The notes: generated by a model not told the origin, from the sequence alone. Shown: positions 1 through 11,129, counted from the stretch's first letter. The stretch: 34,267 nt of DNA from Akkermansiaceae bacterium (GCA_903888515.1 CAISTY010000164.1:1-34267); one strand, 5' to 3'. Made by a program: numbers and translations.

Positions 1-1
1 C

Positions 2-169
2 GGTAGCCGGGGGTTTGTGGATGAAGTGTTCCGACTGTGCCGGGACCGTTTTGGCGGCCAGCGCAAGGACGGCGCGCGCAAATGGCGTGGCAGTGGCGCG
101 GCAGCGGCGGGCACGCTGTGGAGTGTCAGGGATTTGCAGAAAGAGATTGGTTCGTTCCATTCAAAATGA
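2..169 (+). CDS. C-terminal part of a REP-associated tyrosine transposase (RAYT, Y1_Tnp-like), 5' end outside window
   Basis: An open frame enters from the left edge and ends at TGA 167-169, giving 55 residues. It contains GSRGFVDEVF, then FGGQRKDGARKW, then LWSVRDLQKEIG. This arrangement matches what I recall of the tail of RAYT proteins, where a short helix with FVEEVF precedes a basic RK-GARK segment and a final leucine-rich helix. RAYTs are single-strand DNA transposases of the IS200/IS605 HUH-tyrosine type that act on REP palindromes. The catalytic HUH and tyrosine lie upstream and cannot be checked. The end of the frame overlaps the earliest possible starts (166, 169) of the amidase gene. 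The family call rests on the tail only. Confidence 0.6.
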   Translation, partial: GSRGFVDEVFRLCRDRFGGQRKDGARKWRGSGAAAAGTLWSVRDLQKEIGSFHSK

Positions 170-189
170 TGATACTATTCCCACACGCC

Positions 190-921
190 ATGCCACCGCT
201 ATGGAAATCCCCGCTTTACCTCGCATTCGCCGCCTTGCTGGCGTCCTGCACTGTGTCCGGCACCCGTTATTCCTCTGGACGGGATGTCTGGGGCCACCGC
301 CCCGGGCCCAAGGGCTTCTCCACCGTCATCATCGATGCCGGTCACGGCGGCAAAGACGCGGGCGCAACTAGCAGATCCACCGGCCAACGCGAAAAAGACC
401 TCACTCTCGACATGGCCATGCGCCTGCGCGCCGAACTGGGCGGCGATTTCCAGACCCTCCTGATGCGCGATGATGATACCTTTGTCGATCTCGATGAACG
501 CGTGATTCGTGCCAACCGCTATGGCGATGCCATTTTGGTTAGCCTGCATTTCAACAGCGGTCCATCCCACGTCCGCGGACCGGAAACCTATTACTGGCGG
601 GTGGACAGTCACGGCCTGGCCAGTCGTTTGCAACGCATGATGAGCGCCACCAGCCCGGCTGAAAGCGCCAACCGCGGTCTTGTCCGCCGCCGGCTCCGCC
701 TGACCCGCAATCCGGCAATCCCCTGCGTTTTGTTAGAATGTGGTTACCTGAGCCATCCCGTGGAAAGCCAGTTGATCGCCGACTCCGCCTATCGCCAGCA
801 ACTTGCCGCCGCCATCGCCGCCGCCATCCGCGCACAATCGGCCATGGGTGATGCCGGCACGGGCTCCTTGCCGCCGCCGATTTACGCTCCGCCCAGCCGA
901 CCTACGGATACAAGGGAGTGA
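190..921 (+). CDS. N-acetylmuramoyl-L-alanine amidase (Amidase_3), putative lipoprotein
   Basis: The protein cleaves the amide bond between MurNAc and the stem peptide of peptidoglycan, in the periplasm. From the ATG at 190 it has 243 residues. A short signal sequence ends in the lipobox LASC, with Cys20 as the lipidation site. The Amidase_3 zinc site is visible: His52 in DAGHGGKD, Glu68 in QREKDL and His120 in SLHFNSG, with the catalytic Glu183 in LLECGYLSHP. The domain is compact and ends at about residue 225, followed by a proline-rich tail. ATGs at 166 and 169 are in frame, but 190 gives the cleaner signal peptide. No Shine-Dalgarno sequence decides between them. The gene converges on the SanA-like gene with only 6 bp between stops. 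Confidence 0.85.
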   Translation: MPPLWKSPLYLAFAALLASCTVSGTRYSSGRDVWGHRPGPKGFSTVIIDAGHGGKDAGATSRSTGQREKDLTLDMAMRLRAELGGDFQTLLMRDDDTFVDLDERVIRANRYGDAILVSLHFNSGPSHVRGPETYYWRVDSHGLASRLQRMMSATSPAESANRGLVRRRLRLTRNPAIPCVLLECGYLSHPVESQLIADSAYRQQLAAAIAAAIRAQSAMGDAGTGSLPPPIYAPPSRPTDTRE

Positions 922-927
922 GGGGTT

Positions 928-1596
928 TTACTCTGTCATATCGACTTTCCCGTCGAGGTGGCGCAGGCGGGTGTTGAGGAAGTTCACGTCGAGCCACATT
1001 TTGACGCGGGCACCGACCTCACGGAGCTTGGTTTTGAATCCGTCGTGGATTTCGACATCCCGCGCGTCGAAGCCGTAGGCCGTGATTCCATGCGCTTGGG
1101 CGAGGTAGATCGCGCGTTCGTTTTGGAAGCGTTGACTGATGCACAGGATCGGATCCGCGCCGAAAATATCCTTCGCGTTCACCACCGAGTCCAGAGTTCG
1201 CCAGCCCGCGAAGTCCCGCTCGATCCGATCCGCCGGGATGCCGCGCTCTATCAGCGCCTGGCGCATCTTGTTAGGTTCGTTGTAATAGCCGGAGCGTTCA
1301 CCCGAAACGATGAGTTTCTCCACTTTGCCCGCGTTCCAGACTTGGGTGGCGGCCTCGATGCGGTAGCGGAAATACAGGTTTTCGCGACCGGCCACGCGGG
1401 AGGTGGTGCCAAACACCAAGCCAACCTTGATCTTGGGAACCTGCTCCACATCGGTGAAAATCCGCCCGCGCGACGCCCAGATCGCCGTGACGTTGGCGTA
1501 GGCCACCACTGCGGCGAATGCCAGCAACAGCGCCATGAACGCCAGACCAAGCCGCCTGAGCCAGCAGCGCCAACCGGATTTCGCGCGAGGTTTCAT
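928..1596 (-). CDS. SanA/YdcF-like DUF218 membrane-anchored protein
   Basis: The 222-residue protein has one N-terminal membrane helix (about residues 17-35) and a DUF218 domain. Its motifs match the SanA branch: VGLVFGT, ENLYFRYRI, LIVSGE, YNEP, GWRTLDSVVNAK, ISQRFQNERAIY and GFDARDV. E. coli SanA affects the envelope barrier to vancomycin at high temperature; its biochemical activity is not settled. The start is chosen because ATG 1596 overlaps the TGA of the upstream kinase gene as ATGA, a translational coupling arrangement. It is the last gene of the minus-strand run that starts with the GreA-domain protein and eno. An envelope role fits the amidase convergent with it, but that link is only positional. 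Confidence 0.8.
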   Translation of the reverse strand: MKPRAKSGWRCWLRRLGLAFMALLLAFAAVVAYANVTAIWASRGRIFTDVEQVPKIKVGLVFGTTSRVAGRENLYFRYRIEAATQVWNAGKVEKLIVSGERSGYYNEPNKMRQALIERGIPADRIERDFAGWRTLDSVVNAKDIFGADPILCISQRFQNERAIYLAQAHGITAYGFDARDVEIHDGFKTKLREVGARVKMWLDVNFLNTRLRHLDGKVDMTE

Positions 1597-2576
1597 CGGC
1601 TGCGGGTGGTTTGGAGTTCGGGCCGCCGCAGCGGCCACGGCAGCAGCGACTTCAAGCTATCGGCAAAGTTACCTGCGAGCTGGCATTCGGGTGCGAGCAC
1701 ACGCAGGTGGTGCGCGCTTTCCTTGAAGCGCACTTCCGCAAAGCGGCCGAGCCACTCGCCATCGACTTGTGCCGGCACCTCGCAATCCGCCCTTACCGTT
1801 AGAGCTTCGGTCTGGAAATAACTCGTTGATGCCAGTCGATCGATCCCGCCGCAGGCCAATCCGCGCAGCGAGTCGAGCACGAGCCTGTAGCCCGCCTCTT
1901 TGTAAACGAGCACGTCGAGTTTCGAATCCCGGTTGTGCGCATGGCGGAAAACCCTGAACGGGCCGCCGTACAACACGCCGTTGCCGACAATCACCGCCAC
2001 ACCGGCTTCGCGCCGTCCGTCCGCGCACAGCACTTCCAATTGCGGCGGATGTTTTCCGATCACCTTCATCGCGGCTAACAGATATGCCGGTGCTCCTAAC
2101 ATTTTTTTCAGTTTCCAGGAGGTTTCCTCGATGACCGCCGCATCGAATCCCACGCCCGCCATTTGCACGAATGGCGATCCGTTAGCCTCGAAGAGATCCA
2201 CTTCGCGGATGAATCCGCGTTCGATGATAGCGAAGGCGCGTTCCAGTGAATGGCACGGGATGCCCATTTCGCGGGCGAACACATTCACCGTGCCGGCGGG
2301 CAAAACTCCCAGCACGGTGGACGACCCGGCGAGGCCTCCGACCACTTCGTTGAGCGTGCCGTCGCCGCCGGCGGCGATGACCACCGCTTCGCCCTGCGCG
2401 GCGAAGCGGGCCGCCATCTCGCGAGCCTCACCGGCGCGACTGGTGGTATGCACTGTGAAATGGTTTGCATGCTGCTTGAGAAACCGGAGCACTCGTCCGC
2501 CTTTTTGGCTGTGAGCCTTGGGGTTGAAAACAAGCGGATACCGGCGCGGAATCTCCATGCCGGATTGTTCGCTCAT
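1593..2576 (-). CDS. Diacylglycerol/lipid kinase family protein (DAGK catalytic domain)
   Basis: The 327-residue protein carries the DAGK catalytic fold. It has NPKAHSQKGG near residue 18, the nucleotide-binding GGDGTLNE at 70-77, and LGVLPAGTVNVFAREMGIP as the family's PxGTxNxxA motif. A C-terminal beta-sandwich part includes VQVDGEWLG, written as AQVDGEWL here. Members phosphorylate lipids such as diacylglycerol, undecaprenol or sphingoid bases using ATP; the substrate is not readable from sequence. Start 2576 (MSEQSG) is the first ATG of the conserved part, and MEIPRR at 2558 is an alternative. The frame stays open further upstream but with no family similarity. The gene follows eno by about 190 bp and overlaps the SanA-like gene by 4 bp. 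Confidence 0.85.
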   Translation of the reverse strand: MSEQSGMEIPRRYPLVFNPKAHSQKGGRVLRFLKQHANHFTVHTTSRAGEAREMAARFAAQGEAVVIAAGGDGTLNEVVGGLAGSSTVLGVLPAGTVNVFAREMGIPCHSLERAFAIIERGFIREVDLFEANGSPFVQMAGVGFDAAVIEETSWKLKKMLGAPAYLLAAMKVIGKHPPQLEVLCADGRREAGVAVIVGNGVLYGGPFRVFRHAHNRDSKLDVLVYKEAGYRLVLDSLRGLACGGIDRLASTSYFQTEALTVRADCEVPAQVDGEWLGRFAEVRFKESAHHLRVLAPECQLAGNFADSLKSLLPWPLRRPELQTTRSR

Positions 2577-2640
2577 CCAAGCCCGCACCGCAACCCGATT
2601 CCGCGCGCATGTGGAGTTCCTCGACTGGCGAGCGGGATGC

Positions 2641-2655
2641 GAGGACTTTGTCCTC
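2641..2655. repeat. Short perfect palindrome (REP-like or weak terminator) between eno and the lipid kinase gene
   Basis: GAGGAC-TTT-GTCCTC forms a 6-bp perfect stem with a 3-nt loop in the 190-bp spacer after eno. There is no T-run on either strand, so it is a poor intrinsic terminator. It resembles other isolated stem-loops between genes here, such as those at 10242 and 15275. Confidence 0.4.
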
Positions 2656-2769
2656 CCTCCGTGTGCGCGATCACGGCCAAGCGTCCCTGCCGCTGGTCCG
2701 TTAGAGAGAACAGCCGGCTGGGGACGGCTTGGCTGGGTTTGCCGATTGCGGCGGCGTTGGGCGTGAGGG

Positions 2770-5939
<3,170 letters not shown>

Positions 5940-5999
5940 GGGAAGCCAAGCTGTAAAACGCAAGGCATTCTCATGATAAATTCATCAAATTTCCTGCGG

Positions 6000-6761
6000 T
6001 CAGGGATTTCGGGCGGCCGGGGCGATCACTCGGGGTCGTGGTTGGCGATCCGTTATCGTGCGACCCTCCAGCGCGTGGTCCAAGCCACGGCGCAACGCCT
6101 GGACGCGCCGTCGCCAGTGTTCCGGAACTTTCTCGAGGCTGCCATCTGCGGGCAAATCCCCCTCGTAAATCGATTCGTCTTTCGGTCCGCGGATGATCAC
6201 TTTGTAGAGTTCCCCATCCTTCCGAATCTCCGCGCGGCCTTCGTCGGTGGTGTAACTGGCGGTTCTGTCACCCACATGGATCACCCGCTGCGGGCCGCCA
6301 CAGGCCCCGGGCAGAATGGCCGAATCCAACAAATCCCCGGGGAACGGTCGTTTCATCACCGGTGTTTCGCCGAGTTTCAATTGCACCTCAAGCGGCTTGC
6401 CTGCGCGAAAACCCGACAAGGTGATTTCATCTCCGGGTTTTGCCAAACGCAGCAAGGCCGCCAATTGACCTTCATTGACTAACATCTGATCGCCTATTTT
6501 CCATAACAGATCCAACTCCTGCAGACCGGCGGCTTTTGCGGGACCGGCCTGATCGACCGAGCGGATGACGAAGCCGATGCCCGGTGGCAAGGATGGCAAG
6601 TGCGCGATGGTCGTCGCGTCCGGCTTGTCAACCTGCAACCCCAGCCAGGCACGCGGTGGCTGAGGGGGCTTCATCGGCGGCGGATTCTTGAGGTCAACGG
6701 GATCCACCGCAGACGACAAAGACTGCCCTATCAGAAATGCGATGGCCAGAAAACGTTTCAT
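6000..6761 (-). CDS. Secreted PDZ-domain protein, third gene of an ECF sigma operon
   Basis: The 253-residue protein has an N-terminal signal sequence (MKRFLAIAFLIGQSLSSA) and then a proline-rich linker. It has one PDZ domain at about residues 38-120: AWLGLQV, GFVIRSVDQAGPAKAAGLQELDLLWKIG and GDEITLSGFRAGK. The remaining 130 residues have a small beta-rich stretch and a basic tail that I cannot assign. No protease catalytic motif is present, so this is a stand-alone PDZ protein. It starts 1 bp after the stop of the putative anti-sigma gene, so it is surely in that operon. PDZ proteins can sense misfolded envelope proteins and drive anti-sigma proteolysis, as in the RseA pathway; a similar role here is inference. 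Confidence 0.75.
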   Translation of the reverse strand: MKRFLAIAFLIGQSLSSAVDPVDLKNPPPMKPPQPPRAWLGLQVDKPDATTIAHLPSLPPGIGFVIRSVDQAGPAKAAGLQELDLLWKIGDQMLVNEGQLAALLRLAKPGDEITLSGFRAGKPLEVQLKLGETPVMKRPFPGDLLDSAILPGACGGPQRVIHVGDRTASYTTDEGRAEIRKDGELYKVIIRGPKDESIYEGDLPADGSLEKVPEHWRRRVQALRRGLDHALEGRTITDRQPRPRVIAPAARNP

Positions 6762-6762
6762 G

Positions 6763-7245
6763 TCAGAACGTGCTTACAGGCATGAGAAGGAGTTCCTCAC
6801 GGGGTTCGGAAACCTGCATGACAATGCCCGTTTCCTCATCTAACAGGCTATTCTCCCCGACCACGTTGAGGCGCATGGCCCGCATCGTCGAGCCATCGGA
6901 ATCCTCCTGCCATCCCTCGTCGGTCATCGATTCGATGCGGTCGGACTCGCCCATCAGGATCATTCCGGCGGGAGTGGTGCTGGCGGGCGCGATGACCGCC
7001 CAGGATGTCGGTGATGGGGGAGTGGCCAAGGGGAAAATCAAGGCGGCGGCGGTCCCGGCGGCGGCGATTCCTCCGGCTAAAATGCGGCGGTTCCAGGCCA
7101 AGCGTGCGGGTTTGGCGGGAACGGCTTGCGCCGGATTTCCCGCCAATGCGTCGAGCATGGACTCGATTTTGTGTTGGCCCGTTTCGCTCAGGGCAGGTGG
7201 CATGAGGCGGGCGAGGATGGTTTCGATGGGATCAGGCTTGTGCAT
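6763..7245 (-). CDS. Putative anti-sigma factor, single-pass membrane protein
   Basis: This 160-residue protein is encoded directly after an ECF sigma factor, overlapping it by 14 bp. It has an N-terminal cytoplasmic helical part (about 1-50), one membrane helix (about 54-72, RRILAGGIAAAGTAAALIF) and an acidic periplasmic part of about 85 residues ending EELLLMPVSTF. The layout and position are those of ECF anti-sigma factors. I see no zinc-binding HxxxCxxC motif, so it is not a classical ZAS-type anti-sigma. The role is inferred from gene order and topology rather than from a family motif. Confidence 0.65.
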   Translation of the reverse strand: MHKPDPIETILARLMPPALSETGQHKIESMLDALAGNPAQAVPAKPARLAWNRRILAGGIAAAGTAAALIFPLATPPSPTSWAVIAPASTTPAGMILMGESDRIESMTDEGWQEDSDGSTMRAMRLNVVGENSLLDEETGIVMQVSEPREELLLMPVSTF

Positions 7246-7762
7246 GGCGGTTCTCTTTGATGTGGCGCAAAGCGTGCGCCAATTGTTCCAATGCGTAGCG
7301 ATAGCGTGATGCGGCGGTGTTCGGGGAAATCGCGAGGGCTTCCGAGATCTGCAGAAACGTCAAACCACCCCAGAATTTCATGACCACCACGTCCCGCAGC
7401 TTCGGGCTGAGATGCTGGATGGCATCCCTGAGAATCAATGCTTCTTCATCATCCTCCAGCACCGGATCCAACCAGAAATCCTGGAAATCGTTCAGATAAA
7501 TGATCGACTCCTCGCGTTTCCGGCGGCGGGATTCGCAGCGGTGGTGGTTGAGTCCGCAGAAGCGGATCGTGGAATAAACGAGAGGCAGATCCGGCGGCAT
7601 GCCGCCCTTGTCCGTCTGGTGATGCCACATGCGCAGAATCGCCTCTTGGACAAGATCCTCCGCATCATGACGGGTGTGACTCCATCCGCGTGCAAACAAC
7701 AACAGGCGCGGCCCATGCTCGGCCAGCCACTGCTTCCAGGAGTTCGCAGGAGTTTCCATCAT
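7232..7762 (-). CDS. ECF-type RNA polymerase sigma factor
   Basis: The 176-residue protein has region 2 at the N-terminus (GPRLLLFARGWSHTRHDAEDLVQEAILRMWHH). A variable acidic linker of about 40 residues follows. Region 4 (LSPKLRDVVVMKFWGGLTFLQISEALAISPNTAASRYRYALEQL) carries the helix-turn-helix that reads the -35 element. The DAEDLVQEAF-like core recognition helix is clear. It begins a tight three-gene operon with a putative anti-sigma and a PDZ protein, so it probably answers an envelope signal. Two adjacent ATGs (7762, 7759) are possible starts. No autoregulatory promoter could be identified with confidence in the 330 bp upstream. Confidence 0.88.
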   Translation of the reverse strand: MMETPANSWKQWLAEHGPRLLLFARGWSHTRHDAEDLVQEAILRMWHHQTDKGGMPPDLPLVYSTIRFCGLNHHRCESRRRKREESIIYLNDFQDFWLDPVLEDDEEALILRDAIQHLSPKLRDVVVMKFWGGLTFLQISEALAISPNTAASRYRYALEQLAHALRHIKENRHAQA

Positions 7763-8094
7763 CCGTAGGGTTAATGCTCTTTGGCGGGCTTTTTGTCTTT
7801 AAAATCATTCGCCGGCGACCGGAGCCCTCGGTATTCTGCGGGAAACCCGATTTGCCCACCTTGGCAAGGTTTTCAAATCCACGATGAGGTGCGTGGGCAA
7901 TGGACTCATGGTGCGGTTTCCGTCATGATCCATAACCGAGAAACGCCGGCTGCGCAAGCACCACCAACGATTGAGGTGCCAAGGATTCGTGGTGCGGGAT
8001 GCAAGGATTGCTGTTCCAACTGGCGTATGTCTGCGAACATGCCGAGCCGCCGTTGCCAATCGCATGATGCATGGATCCCATATCTGAACCACCG
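7763..8094. other. Divergent intergenic region, no gene seen
   Basis: These 332 bp separate the minus-strand sigma operon from the plus-strand secreted glycosidase gene, so they should hold both promoters. I see no convincing -35/-10 pair. Open frames here are short, lack family features and overlap on both strands. Confidence 0.6.
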
Positions 8095-9942
8095 ATGAAT
8101 CGATTTCTTTCCCGCGTGGCAAACGTCCGCAACGTTTCCCGCAAACCATTATGCTTGACCGCGTCGTTCGCCGCAGCGGCGGGCCTAACCGCGTGGGCCG
8201 GTGCCGCGCCTGCGGCCAATACGTTAGATCCAACTTGGGACACCTGTGCCGACACCTGGGTCGCCACCGACGGACTGGGGCGTTCGTTGCCGCTCCATGA
8301 TGCCACAGGTCCGCCCAAGGCGAACCGCAGTGTCGGCATATTCTATTTCCTGTGGAATGAGGGCCAGAACCCGGTTTATGATTTGACCAAAATCATCGTG
8401 GCCAATCCCGACAACCCACAATACGGGCCGGTGCATTCCTTTCATCATTGGGGCGAGCCGTTGCTCGGCTACTACAAGCAGGATGATCGCCATGTCCTGC
8501 GCAAGCACATGCAAATGCTCGCCGATGCCGGGGTGGATGTGCTGCTGCTGGATGTGACCAACGCCCTGACCTATGACTCGGTGAGGGACAAGTTGTTGGA
8601 CGTGCTGGATGAAATGCAGGCCAGCCGCCAGCGCGTGCCCGCCATCGCCTTTCTGGCTAACAGTAACAGCGCCGCCACCGTCGAACGTCTCTATCAAACA
8701 TTCTACAAGCCCGGCAAAGGCCGCGCGCATTGGTTCCCATGGTTGAATAAGCCGCTGTTGCTCAGCCCGCCGGACGGCCTATCAGACGAGGTCAGGGCGT
8801 TTTTCTCGATCCGCCATTCGTGGGCATGGACCAAGGGGCAGGCGTGGTTCGGCGATGGCCGTGACAAATGGCCGTGGCTCGATCATGCCCCGCAAACGCC
8901 CGGGTGGCACGAGGCGCCCGACAAGCCCGAGCAGATCACCGTCTGTGTCGCCCAGCACCCGATCTCCGCGATCGGCCGCAGTTATCACAACGGCAGCCAG
9001 CCGCCCCCCGACCAATGGCGCACGGCCGACGGGCTGTGTTTTGCCGAGCAATGGAAACGGGCGCTCGAAGTGGACCCGCCATTTGTCATGATCACCGGTT
9101 GGAACGAGTGGATCGCGCAACGCTTCATCGACGATAAGGGCGCCATGTCCCTGGCCGGCCGCAAACTCAAACCCGGCGCTTCGTATTTCGTCGATACCTA
9201 CTCGCAGGAATTCAGCCGCGACATCGAACCGATGAAAGGCGGCTTCGGTGACGCCTATTACTATCAGATGGTGGGGAACATCCGCCGTTACAAGGGAACC
9301 CGCGAACAGCCGGAGGTGAAATGCATCCCTGTTAGAACCGACGGGCACTTCGCCGACTGGGCTGCGGCCTATCCGGTGTATCGCGACACCCTGGGCGATC
9401 CCGTGCTGCGCAACCATCCGGGTTGGCAAAACGAAGCACCTTTCATCAACACGAGCGGCCGCAACGATCTGGCGGTTGCCAAGGTCTCCGCCGATGACAC
9501 CCACGTTTTTTTCTACATCCGAACCCGCGGGCCGTTGAGTGAACCCACCGGTCCGAACTGGATGCTGCTCTATATCGATGCCGACCATAACCCGAAGACC
9601 GGCTGGCTCGGCTATGACTTCGTGGTCAACCGTTCTAACATCCGTGCCGGATTATCCACCATGGAGCGCAATCAGGACGGTGCCTACCGCTGGGGTGCGC
9701 CGGCGGACGTTGCATTCCGGATGGCCGGCAACGAGTTGGAAATCGCTATCCCGCGCGCCGCGCTCGGACTCAGCGACGGGAGTTTCACCATCGACTTCAA
9801 GTGGGCCGACAACATCCAACAGACCGGCGAGTGGGGTGATTTCACCTTGAATGGCGATGCGGCTCCCAATGATCGCTGCAATTTCCGCGCGAAATTCAAC
9901 GTCCCGCCTCGTGGTGCGACCCAAGGTGATCCGAAGCCGTAA
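8095..9942 (+). CDS. Secreted glycoside hydrolase-like protein (GH99/GH71-like domain plus CBM9-like domain)
   Basis: The 615-residue protein starts at MNRFLSRV and has a hydrophobic Ala-rich signal region ending near AWAGAAPAA. The N-terminal part (about 60-380) resembles GH99/GH71-like barrel proteins: VGIFYFLWNEG, HHWGEPLLGYY, HVLRKHMQMLADAGVDVLLLDVTN and FVMITGWNEW. The last motif is the strand-end signature of these glycosidase-like folds. The C-terminal part (about 415-600) is CBM9/DOMON-like: DGHFADW, FFYIRTRG, WMLLYIDADHNPKTGW and LEIAIPRAALGL. It probably acts on an extracellular polysaccharide; the substrate is unknown. An ATG 24 bp upstream is in frame but would put charged residues before the signal peptide. 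The gene stands alone, with no transporter or regulator beside it. Confidence 0.65.
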   Translation: MNRFLSRVANVRNVSRKPLCLTASFAAAAGLTAWAGAAPAANTLDPTWDTCADTWVATDGLGRSLPLHDATGPPKANRSVGIFYFLWNEGQNPVYDLTKIIVANPDNPQYGPVHSFHHWGEPLLGYYKQDDRHVLRKHMQMLADAGVDVLLLDVTNALTYDSVRDKLLDVLDEMQASRQRVPAIAFLANSNSAATVERLYQTFYKPGKGRAHWFPWLNKPLLLSPPDGLSDEVRAFFSIRHSWAWTKGQAWFGDGRDKWPWLDHAPQTPGWHEAPDKPEQITVCVAQHPISAIGRSYHNGSQPPPDQWRTADGLCFAEQWKRALEVDPPFVMITGWNEWIAQRFIDDKGAMSLAGRKLKPGASYFVDTYSQEFSRDIEPMKGGFGDAYYYQMVGNIRRYKGTREQPEVKCIPVRTDGHFADWAAAYPVYRDTLGDPVLRNHPGWQNEAPFINTSGRNDLAVAKVSADDTHVFFYIRTRGPLSEPTGPNWMLLYIDADHNPKTGWLGYDFVVNRSNIRAGLSTMERNQDGAYRWGAPADVAFRMAGNELEIAIPRAALGLSDGSFTIDFKWADNIQQTGEWGDFTLNGDAAPNDRCNFRAKFNVPPRGATQGDPKP

Positions 9943-10110
9943 GGGTAGCGGCGGTGTGTGACCGTCTAGCACACCAGACAGCAAAGACTCGCGCAAACCC
10001 GGCGAGGAAAATCGGCATTGAAATTCGGCATTGCGCCGGGACAGGGAAGGGGCTATGGAAATGACGTGCCGCCCTGCCATAGGACGGCAAACATCCGACC
10101 CCAAACGCTC

Positions 10111-10209
10111 ATGAAAACCAAGGACACACGGAAAGAAACCAAGAAGTTGCCAACCAAAACGGCCAAGGAAAAGAAGCTCGCAAAACAGGAAAAGAAAAAC
10201 GCCAAGTGA
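10111..10209 (+). CDS. Small lysine-rich protein (32 aa), hypothetical
   Basis: The frame from ATG 10111 to the TGA at 10207-10209 encodes 32 residues, of which roughly half are Lys or Arg: MKTKDTRKETKK, then PTKTAKEKK, then QEKKNAK. Codon use is A-rich, unlike the neighbouring genes. Such a sequence could be a tiny nucleic-acid-binding protein or a chance frame in A-rich DNA. An in-frame ATG at 10018 would add 31 residues of unlike composition. There is no clear ribosome-binding site. Confidence 0.4.
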   Translation: MKTKDTRKETKKLPTKTAKEKKLAKQEKKNAK

Positions 10210-10241
10210 GCGGACCCTGCTGCGGCTGATCGGTAGGTAGC

Positions 10242-10260
10242 GCGGCCTCGATGAGGCCGC
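10242..10260. repeat. Perfect 8-bp stem palindrome (REP-like)
   Basis: GCGGCCTC-GAT-GAGGCCGC is a perfect 8-bp stem with a 3-nt loop. It lies between the small lysine-rich frame and the LpxH-like gene. There is no T-run, so it is more like a REP-type palindrome than an intrinsic terminator, though it could end the short upstream transcript. Confidence 0.55.
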
Positions 10261-10325
10261 AGACCATGCACCTTGGATGGTGGATCATGGATGAAAGGGA
10301 TGCACGACATTTCTAGCATGAAAAA

Positions 10326-11066
10326 ATGAAACGCGGACTCGTGCTCTCTGATCTGCATGGTTTCGCGCGCCGTTCCGAGGGGGCAGCCCTATTTGCATCC
10401 ATGCGCGACGGGTTGCGTTCAGTGGACATCCTGGTGCTCAACGGCGACATCTTCGATTTCCGTTGGAGTTGCTTGCGCGATTTGGAAACGACCCAAGCCG
10501 CCGCTTTGGATTGGTTGCGCGATGTGAGCAACGACTTTCCCGAGTGCGAGATTCATTATGTGATGGGCAATCACGATTGCCTGGCCACCTTTCAGGACGG
10601 GCTGGCCACCATGGCGGCCAGCCAGCCTCGTTTCCAATGGCATGAATACTCGTTGCGGCTGGGATCCGCCGTGTTCCTGCATGGTGATTGTGCCCATGCC
10701 ACGATGGGCGCCGCCGCACTGGACCGTTATCGCGACATCTGGCGGCGGGATCGGCAGCGCGGTCCGCTCAGGGCGGCCGCCTATGCGTGTGCCGATCGGT
10801 TAGGCTTCACGCGTCTGGCACATCAATGGCATTTCCGCCGGCACCAGACGGTCCAGCGTATCGGGTACTATCTGGATGACGCCATACCCGGTTGGCGACA
10901 CACGACCCGCGATTGTTATTTCGGCCACACTCATTTGCCATTCACCGGCCACGAGCACGAGGGGGTTCTCTTCCACAACACCGGCAGTGCCATCCGCGGC
11001 ATGAGCTTCCGCCCCCTGTTTTTCGAAATATCCGCCCTTGACGAGATGCCGTCATCTGACACCTGA
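10326..11066 (+). CDS. Calcineurin-like metallophosphatase, LpxH/UDP-2,3-diacylglucosamine-pyrophosphatase-like
   Basis: The 246-residue protein has every signature of the calcineurin-like fold: SDLHGF (Asp9, His11), NGDIFDF (Asp41), GNHD (Asn82, His83), LHGD (His119) and GHTHLPF (His201, His203). The arrangement, with a helical insert rich in Arg and His before the last motif, resembles LpxH and LpxH2. LpxH hydrolyses UDP-2,3-diacylglucosamine to lipid X in lipid A synthesis at the inner membrane face. The substrate is not proven by sequence, and other phosphoesterases share the motifs. The next gene encodes a CDP-alcohol phosphatidyltransferase on the same strand, so the pair may both act on envelope lipids. 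Confidence 0.8.
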   Translation: MKRGLVLSDLHGFARRSEGAALFASMRDGLRSVDILVLNGDIFDFRWSCLRDLETTQAAALDWLRDVSNDFPECEIHYVMGNHDCLATFQDGLATMAASQPRFQWHEYSLRLGSAVFLHGDCAHATMGAAALDRYRDIWRRDRQRGPLRAAAYACADRLGFTRLAHQWHFRRHQTVQRIGYYLDDAIPGWRHTTRDCYFGHTHLPFTGHEHEGVLFHNTGSAIRGMSFRPLFFEISALDEMPSSDT

Positions 11067-11114
11067 TGCGACATGCCGCTTGAACCGCCAGAAAAGGTGA
11101 CCTGTTACTCCGAA

Positions 11115-11123
11115 GGGGAGGGG
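11115..11123 (+). promoter_or_regulatory. Strong purine-rich ribosome-binding site
   Basis: GGGGAGGGG lies 6 nt before ATG 11130. Few other genes in this window show a Shine-Dalgarno sequence, so it decides the start of the phosphatidyltransferase. Confidence 0.65.
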
Positions 11124-11129
11124 ACCTTC

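Noticed and set aside
15..371. 118-codon frame overlapping the transposase tail and the amidase start
   Set aside because: It overlaps two better-supported frames, is very Arg-rich and has no family similarity.
2577..2769. Minus-strand open reading continuing between eno and the lipid kinase gene, which might be a small FtsB-like gene
   Set aside because: No start codon gives a hydrophobic helix plus coiled coil, and the translated residues show no family features.
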